A stretch of 6,737 nucleotides of DNA from Promethearchaeota archaeon (GCA_019894655.1 JAGXNZ010000104.1:1-6737), one strand, 5' to 3'; shown: positions 1 through 5,611, numbered from the stretch's first letter. Translations and numbers: made by a program. The notes: a model not told the origin generated them from the letters alone.

Positions 1-286
1 CTTCTGCGGCTGCTCTTCCTACATCAGGATTACCTCCAGCACCTAATCCCCTTGTTAAATTTTTTCCAATTAACAATTTTATATGAGATTCTACACTTTC
101 TAAATGCTGGAGATCTGTATTTACAGCCACACATTTTGCCCCTTGAATTCCTATTTTCATTAATCGATTGATAGTATTGTTACCAGCTCCCCCGCATCCA
201 ACTATTTTAATATTCGCGTAGCCAAAATTTTCTCGTGGTGGCCTTATCACTTCTCTTTTTTTAGCATTCCTTATTAAAGATTCCAT
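1..286 (-). CDS. ftsZ: Cell division GTPase FtsZ, N-terminal part (cut by left edge)
   Basis: FtsZ is the tubulin-like GTPase that polymerises into the cytokinetic ring. The 95 visible residues are the N-terminal end of the GTPase domain. After a basic leader of about 26 residues comes the first beta strand and nucleotide loop (IKIVGCGGAGNN), then the AVNTDLQ segment, then IGKNLTRGLGAGGNPDVGRA, which is close to the classic FtsZ consensus. The tubulin signature GGGTG(S/T)G lies beyond the edge. The ATG at 286 is chosen because an in-frame stop lies a short way upstream with no other usable start between. The gene lies about 100 bases downstream of the decarboxylase-like gene on the same strand, so it could be read through from that operon, though the gap also holds possible promoter sequence. 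The match favours true FtsZ over the CetZ family. Confidence in family is very high; full length and paralogue class cannot be judged. Confidence 0.96.
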   Translation of the reverse strand, partial: MESLIRNAKKREVIRPPRENFGYANIKIVGCGGAGNNTINRLMKIGIQGAKCVAVNTDLQHLESVESHIKLLIGKNLTRGLGAGGNPDVGRAAAE

Positions 287-313
287 TAAAAACGACGCAT
301 TGTTATATTTTCG

Positions 314-322
314 TTATAGAAA
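314..322 (-). promoter_or_regulatory. Possible TATA box for ftsZ
   Basis: On the minus strand this reads TTTCTATAA, about 28 to 36 bases upstream of the ftsZ ATG. This is where an archaeal TATA box would sit for a leaderless or nearly leaderless transcript. The 103-base gap before ftsZ is long for this compact region, which supports a separate promoter. The sequence is A+T-rich throughout, so chance matches are common and the call is tentative. Confidence 0.3.
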
Positions 323-345
323 TAATATTAATGAAAAATTAGAAT

Positions 346-358
346 GAATATAATATTC
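346..358. repeat. Short inverted repeat upstream of ftsZ
   Basis: GAATAT and ATATTC form perfect 6-base arms around a single A. It lies about 60 to 70 bases upstream of the ftsZ ATG and 32 bases past the stop of the decarboxylase-like gene. It could be an operator upstream of the possible ftsZ TATA box, or simply chance in A+T-rich DNA. No thermodynamically strong hairpin is expected. Confidence 0.3.
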
Positions 359-389
359 ACATATTACGCACACATCAATACCTATGGCG

Positions 390-1619
390 TTATTTTAGAG
401 AAAAATCGTGGTGGACTATTGGATCGAAAATTTGAGTAATATTTCCATCTTCTATTAAAGAGATTTCTGGGAGAAGATAAGGAAACCGATTTGAAAAGGT
501 TAAACAATATGCCCCTACATTAGTAATCATTACAATATCTCCTTCATTTAATTCTTTTGTGAAAAAGTAATTTTTAGCCAAGACATCTTGATCGGTCGGG
601 ACAATTCCAGCAAATGAGGTTTTGTATTTATGAGGGTCATTTATTCGAGATACATTGTAAAACCTTAAAGAAGCTTTTGCGAACTTGGGGCATATATGAT
701 TACCAATATTTAAAAAAATCCATCTATCTTTATACACTTTTATAACTTTTGCCATAAGTATCCCAGCATCCCCAACAAAATAACGTCCTGGCTCAAAATA
801 GATGTTCTTAAATTTAATATCAAAATTCGTTAAAATTAACTTTATTTTTTTAGCTATTTCAATCAATTGGTGCTCGGGCATAATAGCTGCTTCAGGAAAA
901 CCGCCTCCTAAATTGATATTTTCGATTCTTAATCCTGCCTTTAATAATTTTTTAATTTTTTCTAGCACACTTCTTAGATTATGTCTAAATTGCTCAAAGT
1001 TATTCATTTGAGTAGAATAATGAGATAGTATTGTTGTTATTTTAACATTTTTACATTCATTTTTTATTTTTTTTAGTGTCGTAAGCTCAAATTCATCAAG
1101 ATCGGTTCCTAACCTGCTTCCAAACTTCTGAGTATTTACTCTAAGGCAAATTTCTTGAATCTTTTCGTATCTTTTAGCAATGGAGTTGATTAGAATTATG
1201 TCGTTCAAGTTGTAAACGACTATTTCCTTTATGTTTTCCGTGATACATTTTTCAATAAGTTCTTGAGGTAAATATGGCCCACCTACAATAATTTTTTCAG
1301 CCGGAAATTGTAGCTTTAACGCTAATTTTAGTTCAGGTAGCCCTATTAATTCAGCACCTATACCTTCAGACCGGACGATTCTGCAAATATCGGGCAAAAA
1401 ATTAGCTTTGAAAGAATAGAAACATTGGAAGTTATCAAACACTGACTGGAATGCTCGACAAAAAGAGTTAATATTGTTTTTTACTCTATTTGCTAAAAAA
1501 ATCATAAACGGGGTTGTGTGCTTTTTTAAAATTTCACTTACTAAAATATCACCAATCAATAACTTGCCTTCTTTTTTTATCAAATAGGGATTTCCTGATA
1601 ATTTTTTCAATTTGTTCAC
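390..1619 (-). CDS. Type III PLP-dependent decarboxylase-like protein (DAP/ornithine decarboxylase superfamily), atypical active site
   Basis: This 409-residue protein has the length and motif order of fold type III decarboxylases such as LysA, ornithine decarboxylase and the siderophore/exosortase-associated relatives. The N-terminal alanine-racemase-like barrel carries FYSFKAN with the likely PLP lysine K71, GAELIGLPE (where GADVVSGGE is usual), KFG (165-167), H200 in SHYSTQ (family HIGSQ), the phosphate-binding GGG (238-240) and EPGR (276-279). The C-terminal beta domain has NVGAY with Y371. The C-E-S-G-D or C-T-P-x-D active-site motif reads PTDQD (341-345), so the cysteine is replaced by proline while the aspartate is kept. 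Substrate cannot be assigned: decarboxylation of an amino or diamino acid is typical, but an altered activity is possible. GTG at 1619 is the only start after an in-frame stop. It begins one base after the glycosyltransferase TGA, implying translational coupling. Confidence 0.85.
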   Translation of the reverse strand: MNKLKKLSGNPYLIKKEGKLLIGDILVSEILKKHTTPFMIFLANRVKNNINSFCRAFQSVFDNFQCFYSFKANFLPDICRIVRSEGIGAELIGLPELKLALKLQFPAEKIIVGGPYLPQELIEKCITENIKEIVVYNLNDIILINSIAKRYEKIQEICLRVNTQKFGSRLGTDLDEFELTTLKKIKNECKNVKITTILSHYSTQMNNFEQFRHNLRSVLEKIKKLLKAGLRIENINLGGGFPEAAIMPEHQLIEIAKKIKLILTNFDIKFKNIYFEPGRYFVGDAGILMAKVIKVYKDRWIFLNIGNHICPKFAKASLRFYNVSRINDPHKYKTSFAGIVPTDQDVLAKNYFFTKELNEGDIVMITNVGAYCLTFSNRFPYLLPEISLIEDGNITQIFDPIVHHDFSLK

Positions 1620-1620
1620 C

Positions 1621-2916
1621 TCATTTATGAATTAATTCCCTGTAAAGCTGATGGGTTTTTTTTGCTACATCATACCAAGAAAGGCTTTTTTGTACTTTTC
1701 TTTTACCTTCTTGTCCCATATCATTACTAAAACGCTCGTTTTTCAGGAGTGTTACAACTTTGCTAGCAATATCCTCATAATTGTTAAATTCAACAAGTAG
1801 GCCATCTATGTTATTCCTAACAACTTCAGGAGTCGCTCCAATATTCGCCCCAATTACAGGCTTACCTGAAGCCCAAGCTTCCAAATAAGCAATTCCGTAA
1901 GCGTCGCTTCTACTTGGCATCAGAAAAATGTCTGTTTCCCTAAACGCTGCTATTTTTTTTGGATCGTAATATCCATTTAAATTATCTGGAGTAAAGTTTA
2001 TTATCCGTGCGCTGATAATATTTCGAAGATTAGAAAGTTCTCTATTGAAAGCAATTGTGGAAGGACCGATAAAGACAAAATAAACCTTAGGGAAAGTTCT
2101 CAATATGCTAGGAATTGCCTTTAAGATAGAGATAGCTCCTTTTTCATAGTTTTTATAACCACAAAATAATACCATCTTATAGTCTACTTCATTTGGCTTA
2201 AAATATTTTCGTTTAAAGCGAAATTTATGGTTAATTTGTTCTGAAGATTGACTAAATTTCTTGAAATTTACTCCCATTGAAATAACTTTTATTTTGCTTT
2301 CTGAAATGCCTAATTTTTCCGTTAACACATTTTTTTCTAGATTTGTACAAGCGATTATCGTATCAAACTTATTAAGGGCCTCAACAAGGTATTTGTTATG
2401 ATACCGTGGATTTGAAAAATGGAAAAAGGGAGTACAGACAGTTGGTTTATTTAATATTTTCCCTAGCATTAATGTAATTAATAGGTTGAAGTAGGGAAAA
2501 AAAGTCGTATGAACTAAATCAAAAGAATTATTTGTTGGTAATTTTATATTTTCAATTAAACTATCCAGATACGGTCCGTTTTTTAAGAATTCAGTTAAAC
2601 ATTTATCTGACAATTGTAATGTCTCGTAAAATGAAAGATTTTTAATCTTGTGAAGTTTTTCATCAATGTCTACATGGTAATTAATTGGATAACGAGTAAT
2701 TTTTAAGTTGTTAATGCGATCATAATTTTTATTTTCAGGGTTTATAATTTTACCGTCAGCATGCCTTAAACCTCTAAAATCTATTGCTGTGGAAGTGTAA
2801 ACATCAACTGTATAGTTGTATTTCGAATTCATAATTTCTGCTATGCTTTGGAGGTAAAATTCTGCACCTGAAATGGCGGGGAAATATCTTGTTGGAAAAT
2901 ATAAAATATGGTACAA
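1621..2916 (-). CDS. GT4-family (GT-B fold) glycosyltransferase
   Basis: This 431-residue protein is a retaining glycosyltransferase of the GT4 type, which moves a sugar from a nucleotide-sugar donor to a lipid, glycan or small-molecule acceptor. The N-terminal Rossmann half opens with HILYFPTRYFPAISGAEFYL, the usual strand followed by a G-x-E acceptor-side loop. The donor half starts near residue 246 with MVLFCGYKNYEKG, and includes FIGPS (282-286) and the signature MPSRSDAYGIAYLEAWASG (333-351) followed by KPVI. The conserved E-x7-E is D338-x7-E346 here, a conservative change. No membrane segment is evident, so it is probably cytosolic and membrane-associated. TTG at 2916 is the only start after an in-frame stop, and starting at the next Met (29) would remove the first strand and loop. 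It heads an operon with the decarboxylase-like gene. Donor and acceptor are unknown. Confidence 0.92.
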   Translation of the reverse strand: MYHILYFPTRYFPAISGAEFYLQSIAEIMNSKYNYTVDVYTSTAIDFRGLRHADGKIINPENKNYDRINNLKITRYPINYHVDIDEKLHKIKNLSFYETLQLSDKCLTEFLKNGPYLDSLIENIKLPTNNSFDLVHTTFFPYFNLLITLMLGKILNKPTVCTPFFHFSNPRYHNKYLVEALNKFDTIIACTNLEKNVLTEKLGISESKIKVISMGVNFKKFSQSSEQINHKFRFKRKYFKPNEVDYKMVLFCGYKNYEKGAISILKAIPSILRTFPKVYFVFIGPSTIAFNRELSNLRNIISARIINFTPDNLNGYYDPKKIAAFRETDIFLMPSRSDAYGIAYLEAWASGKPVIGANIGATPEVVRNNIDGLLVEFNNYEDIASKVVTLLKNERFSNDMGQEGKRKVQKSLSWYDVAKKTHQLYRELIHK

Positions 2917-2965
2917 CCTTAAGATCCTTTTTATTTATCAATTATAATTAATATATGATAATCAA
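2917..2965. promoter_or_regulatory. Compact divergent promoter between glycosyltransferase and SWIM genes
   Basis: Only 49 bases separate the two divergent starts, and both transcripts must begin here. At 2940-2949 lies AATTATAATT, a perfect 10-base palindrome that reads as the same TATA-like element on both strands. It is 24 bases from the glycosyltransferase TTG, a good distance for a leaderless transcript. For the plus-strand gene a second TATA-like stretch, TTTATTTA near 2928-2936, is better spaced. Element assignment is inference from spacing and composition. Confidence 0.5.
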
Positions 2966-3358
2966 ATGTCAAAAGATTTATTATTTGATATATCTTTGAT
3001 GGCTGAAAAGAAAGGCGTTATTGATGAAGAATTGTTGAATTTCATAGATATGAATTTTCCTGACAAAGTCGACAAGGTATTAAAAGTAATAAAAAGACGT
3101 ATAACAAAATATACCTTTAGCCCTTCGGGGAGAGTTGTTTGGATAGCTTTGGGAGAAAATGACGAATATTTATTATATCCAAAATTGTACTGTTCTTGCC
3201 AAGACTTTTATAAAGCCGTAGTAATACAGAGAAAAAGAATGTTTTGTAAACATTTATTGGCTCAAGTAATTTGTGAATATTTACCTGATTTTAGAGAAGT
3301 TGAACTGAAAGATGATGAATTTAATGAATTTATTGATGATTTAAATTTAAAATTTTAA
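2966..3358 (+). CDS. SWIM zinc-finger protein, SWS1/ZSWIM7-like
   Basis: This 130-residue, single-domain protein has a SWIM zinc finger of the form C-x-C-x(n)-C-x-H. C76 and C78 (YCSC) and C94 and H96 (FCKH) are the ligands, followed by LLA with A99, the alanine that completes the CxCx(n)CxHxxA pattern of the Shu2/SWS1 family. The flanks also resemble human ZSWIM7/SWS1: a short helical N-terminus, then SPSGRVVWIALG (52-63) before the finger and a helix plus acidic tail after it. SWS1 proteins partner RecA/Rad51 paralogues in homologous recombination, and archaeal relatives of this family are known. No RadA paralogue lies in this window, so a repair role is inferred from the family only. ATG at 2966 is the first in-frame start. 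The 3' end overlaps the convergent thiI-like gene by 12 bases. Confidence 0.85.
   Translation: MSKDLLFDISLMAEKKGVIDEELLNFIDMNFPDKVDKVLKVIKRRITKYTFSPSGRVVWIALGENDEYLLYPKLYCSCQDFYKAVVIQRKRMFCKHLLAQVICEYLPDFREVELKDDEFNEFIDDLNLKF
3347..3358. repeat. Perfect 12-base palindrome holding both convergent stop codons
   Basis: TTAAAATTTTAA is its own reverse complement. It spans exactly the overlap between the SWIM gene (stop at 3356-3358, plus) and the thiI-like gene (stop at 3347-3349, minus). As a result both proteins end in Leu-Lys-Phe. It may contribute to bidirectional termination, since each strand shows a short T run here, but a role is not demonstrated. Confidence 0.75.
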
Positions 3359-3982
3359 AATCTCTGCATTTTTAATCGATTTCATAATCAACTCCTCAAT
3401 ATTTACTCTTTTTTCTGAATTGAGGACCTCATCAAGTTTCGCATGAGTTTCAGGATATTGAGGGTTAAAATTGCATCCCGCTGAGGGTTCAGAAGAGGCT
3501 TGATAGGATCCTATTCGCTTGTTTAAATCGATTACTTCTTGTTTATCGCATCCAATTAACGGTCTTAACATTACACAACCAGAGATAATGCTATTGTAGG
3601 CATATAAATTGTCTAGAGTCTGACTTGCTTGTTCTCCTAAAATATCACCAGTTACAATAATATTGGTTTGAATTAATTCTCCTAAATTCTTAGCTATTCT
3701 TAGCATTAGTCGCTTGCATAAAACACATGTTAATTTTCGGTCGCAGAATTCTTTAAAAACATCTAAGTTATTGTCGTGATAAATAAAATATATTAAAACT
3801 TCGGAATCTACATATTTTTTTAAGATGCTGACAATCTTAATAATTTTTTTCTTCATAGAATTATCTACATCGTCTGCTGTTAAAAAAGACAAAAAGGTGG
3901 GAACAAAATTTTTCCTTATCATTAAAAATGCTGCTATTGGACTATCCAAACCTCCTGAGAGTAAAGATATAAATTTTTTCAT
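3347..3982 (-). CDS. Stand-alone ThiI-type PP-loop (AANH) domain protein, probable tRNA sulfurtransferase-related
   Basis: The 211 residues match only the C-terminal adenylating domain of ThiI, which activates tRNA U8 with ATP and transfers sulfur to make 4-thiouridine. The PP-loop SGGLDS is at 9-14. CVLC gives C86 and C89, and is followed by KRLMLRIA, VTGDILGEQASQTLDNL (110-126), LRPLIGCDKQEVI and SAGCNFNPQYPETH with C170. C86, C89 and C170 match the spacing of the three cysteines that bind a [4Fe-4S] cluster in the cluster-dependent archaeal U8-tRNA sulfurases. The NFLD and THUMP domains of full-length ThiI (about 370-400 residues) are absent, and none is encoded upstream, where the YkgJ-type gene lies 15 bases away. 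ATG at 3982 is preferred over TTG at 3994 because it directly precedes the first strand KKFISLLSGG. tRNA thiolation is likely but not certain: a THUMP partner in trans or another sulfuration substrate is possible. Confidence 0.87.
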   Translation of the reverse strand: MKKFISLLSGGLDSPIAAFLMIRKNFVPTFLSFLTADDVDNSMKKKIIKIVSILKKYVDSEVLIYFIYHDNNLDVFKEFCDRKLTCVLCKRLMLRIAKNLGELIQTNIIVTGDILGEQASQTLDNLYAYNSIISGCVMLRPLIGCDKQEVIDLNKRIGSYQASSEPSAGCNFNPQYPETHAKLDEVLNSEKRVNIEELIMKSIKNAEILKF

Positions 3983-3997
3983 AATAAAACTCAATTT

Positions 3998-4591
3998 TTA
4001 TTTAGTCGTTAATTCTTCCCTTTCCCATTCTTTCAAGTATTTATTGAAATCCTCTAAACTTATTTGTCTAGATATTTTAATTTTGTTTTTAAATTCAAGT
4101 TGCTTAATTTTCAACATTAATTTTTTATTTTTTTTTAAATGGTTTTGAGCATTTGGATATTCGTTTTTAAAAATTTCTTTCATAGTCGAGAAACTAGCGT
4201 TTTTTAATAGATCGTATTGGTTATTTACATAATGGCATAAGGGATCAACGCTAATTTGAAAATTAAAAGCATCTATTTGTTTCAAAGCCAATGGATATGC
4301 TTTGCATGCTAATGGTTTTGTATCATGAACTGTACAACCATAAATATTATCATAGAAAGGACATCCATTAGTTTTTTTGTCGAATAATATTTTGTAAGTT
4401 ACAATTAATATTTTTTTATTTAAAATATCAGGAAAAACTAAATCTTCTATAATCTTGAAAGCAATTCCTCGTTTTTTAGCTATTTCGATTAAGAGATTCA
4501 CCTCTTCAGGATACAAGGGGATTTTTTTCTTGTATTCAATTTCGTGGCAGCAGTTTCCACATTTCAGACATTTATAACTTTGTTCAGTCAC
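3998..4591 (-). CDS. YkgJ-family putative zinc/iron-chelating cysteine-cluster protein
   Basis: This 197-residue protein has the YkgJ (UPF0153) signature. Near the N-terminus is KCLKCGNCC with C8, C11, C14 and C15. A central C77-P-F follows, then GC86TV, PLAC96KAYPLAL and C119. The eight cysteines are expected to bind zinc or iron, possibly as an Fe-S cluster; no biochemical role is firmly established for most members. The last 60 or so residues are lysine- and glutamate-rich and probably helical, with no recognised domain. GTG at 4591 is the start: an in-frame TAA lies five codons upstream, and the ATG overlapping it by two bases (4593-4591) runs immediately into TGA. It is the first gene of an operon with the ThiI-type gene 15 bases downstream, so it may serve metal or sulfur handling for that enzyme. 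That link is inference from position and cysteine content. Confidence 0.88.
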   Translation of the reverse strand: MTEQSYKCLKCGNCCHEIEYKKKIPLYPEEVNLLIEIAKKRGIAFKIIEDLVFPDILNKKILIVTYKILFDKKTNGCPFYDNIYGCTVHDTKPLACKAYPLALKQIDAFNFQISVDPLCHYVNNQYDLLKNASFSTMKEIFKNEYPNAQNHLKKNKKLMLKIKQLEFKNKIKISRQISLEDFNKYLKEWEREELTTK

Positions 4592-4697
4592 ATTAAAAGG
4601 ATTTTAAAAAATAAATTTAATATTGACGGTACGAAATCCGATATATCTAATGATACTTTAGAAAATAAAATTTTTGTGATATTATGAATATATTACT

Positions 4698-4708
4698 TTT
4701 ACGGTAAA
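4698..4708. repeat. 11-base palindrome in the PAC2 upstream region
   Basis: TTTAC and GTAAA are perfect arms around one G. It lies about 55 bases upstream of the candidate PAC2 TATA box and next to the hairpin at 4711-4733. It could be a regulator-binding site, but 5-base arms are expected by chance at some rate in such DNA. Confidence 0.3.
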
Positions 4709-4710
4709 CT

Positions 4711-4733
4711 ATGTGTCTATTAGGATAACACAT
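4711..4733. repeat. Small hairpin-forming inverted repeat upstream of PAC2 gene
   Basis: ATGTGT (4711-4716) pairs with ACACAT (4728-4733). After an unpaired C, TAT (4718-4720) pairs with ATA (4725-4727), leaving a four-base TAGG loop. It lies upstream of the likely promoter rather than in the transcript, so a DNA-binding site is more plausible than an RNA structure. Its function is unknown. Confidence 0.3.
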
Positions 4734-4760
4734 TGATTTTAAAGACATAATAAAGACTCT

Positions 4761-4770
4761 TATTATATCA
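4761..4770 (+). promoter_or_regulatory. Candidate TATA box for the PAC2 gene
   Basis: TATTATATCA lies 26 to 35 bases before the ATG at 4796. With standard archaeal spacing, transcription would start within about ten bases of the start codon. There is no recognisable Shine-Dalgarno sequence (the bases before ATG are a run of A), which fits a leaderless or very short-leader transcript. Confidence 0.4.
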
Positions 4771-4795
4771 TATAATAATATTTTAGCTAAAAAAA

Positions 4796-5611
4796 ATGAC
4801 AGAATCTGGGATAAGAATAATTAAACATTTTGATTTTAACGAGGAGGATTTTAACGATCCAATATGTATTATAGGCATGCCAGGAATAGCTGATGTCGGA
4901 AAATTTGCGATTGATTCTTTAATAGGACAATTGGATGCTAAAAATTTAATGGATTTTATATTTGATGATTATCCAGCAGGAGCTATAGTGGACGATAGTT
5001 TGTTATCCGCTCCTAAAGCTGAGATTTTATTTTGGAAAGATCCTGAGCAAAAGAGAGATATTTTTTTAATAACTGCGGACGCTCAGAGCTTAACACCTAA
5101 AGGTATCTATCGAATTTCAAATTTCCTTTCGGAAATTATATTTCAGTGTAAAATTAAGTTGATAATAGCCTTAGGAGCATATCCTGTAAATAGTCGTAAA
5201 ATCAATACAAAAATTCCAAAAATATACGTGAGTTCGACAAGCCGAGAGTTGTTACAAAAATTTCTTGCTAAAACCAATTGTGATAAGATTCAAAAAGGAG
5301 TAATTATCGGTGCTAATGGATTAATTCCTACACTAGCAAAAGCACGGTTTAATTTAGACGGAATAGTTCTTTTAGCAGAAACAGATAACATTGCAATGAT
5401 AAATGAAGATGTAACTGATTTAAAGGCATCAATAACACTTTTGGAGATGATTAAAAAAACATTCACTTTACCAATCAAAAAGAAATATTCACTTGATAAT
5501 ATAGAGGATATAACTAAAAATCTACAAAACAAAAGAGACCAATTAGAAAAAGATTTAAACACATTTCAGTTTGTTGATACTGAGGATAAGAGAAAGTCAT
5601 TATACATATAA
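4796..5611 (+). CDS. PAC2-family proteasome assembly chaperone (PbaA/PbaB-like) with C-terminal HbYX motif
   Basis: The 271-residue protein is a PAC2-fold member, the family of eukaryotic Pac1/Pac2 and archaeal PbaA/PbaB that bind the 20S proteasome alpha ring. Diagnostic segments are CIIGMPGIADVGK (24-36), the DDYPAG turn (57-62), a long domain core with LITADAQSLTPKG (91-103), IIALGAYP (123-130) and IIGANGLIPTLAK (170-182). After about residue 225 the domain gives way to a charged, probably helical tail of about 45 residues. The final residues are Leu-Tyr-Ile, a hydrophobic-Tyr-X (HbYX) motif like those by which proteasome activators insert into alpha-ring pockets. Length is normal for archaeal members. 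It sits divergent from the ykgJ-type gene, with rpoP 100 bases downstream on the same strand. The choice between assembly chaperone and proteasome activator cannot be made from sequence alone; the tail favours direct 20S docking. Confidence 0.93.
   Translation: MTESGIRIIKHFDFNEEDFNDPICIIGMPGIADVGKFAIDSLIGQLDAKNLMDFIFDDYPAGAIVDDSLLSAPKAEILFWKDPEQKRDIFLITADAQSLTPKGIYRISNFLSEIIFQCKIKLIIALGAYPVNSRKINTKIPKIYVSSTSRELLQKFLAKTNCDKIQKGVIIGANGLIPTLAKARFNLDGIVLLAETDNIAMINEDVTDLKASITLLEMIKKTFTLPIKKKYSLDNIEDITKNLQNKRDQLEKDLNTFQFVDTEDKRKSLYI

Larger units (their letters stand above)
4592..4795. other. Divergent intergenic region between ykgJ-type and PAC2 genes
   Basis: These 204 bases are the longest gene-free stretch. 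They must hold the promoters of both flanking genes. For the minus-strand gene a TATA-like ATTAAATTTA (minus strand, about 4614-4623) lies 23-32 bases before the GTG. The plus-strand TATA box and two small inverted repeats are listed separately. Start codons here lead to reading frames of only a few codons, and no tRNA or box C/D RNA pattern was seen. Confidence 0.6.

Noticed and set aside
286..300. ATG at 300 (minus strand) upstream of ftsZ
   Set aside because: It opens a frame of only four codons before TAA and is out of frame with ftsZ. A regulatory mini-ORF cannot be supported.
802..1011. 69-codon plus-strand open frame
   Set aside because: It lies wholly antisense inside the decarboxylase-like gene, encodes no recognisable motif, and reflects the A+T-rich complement of a real gene.
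3983..3994. TTG at 3994 as the start of the ThiI-type gene
   Set aside because: It adds only four residues, is a weaker codon, and the ATG at 3982 sits right before the first strand of the PP-loop fold.
3825..4148. 107-codon plus-strand open frame with many Phe, Ile and Leu residues that could suggest a membrane protein
   Set aside because: It is antisense to the ThiI-type and YkgJ-type genes and spans their junction. The apparent hydrophobicity comes from complementing Lys/Asn-rich coding sequence.
4592..4795. tRNA or box C/D guide RNA in the 204-base intergenic region
   Set aside because: No cloverleaf arms or TTCRA-type T loop were found, and the only C-box-like string (AATGATA) lacks a paired D box at usable spacing.
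5290..5562. 90-codon minus-strand open frame
   Set aside because: It is antisense within the PAC2 gene and has no family match by eye.
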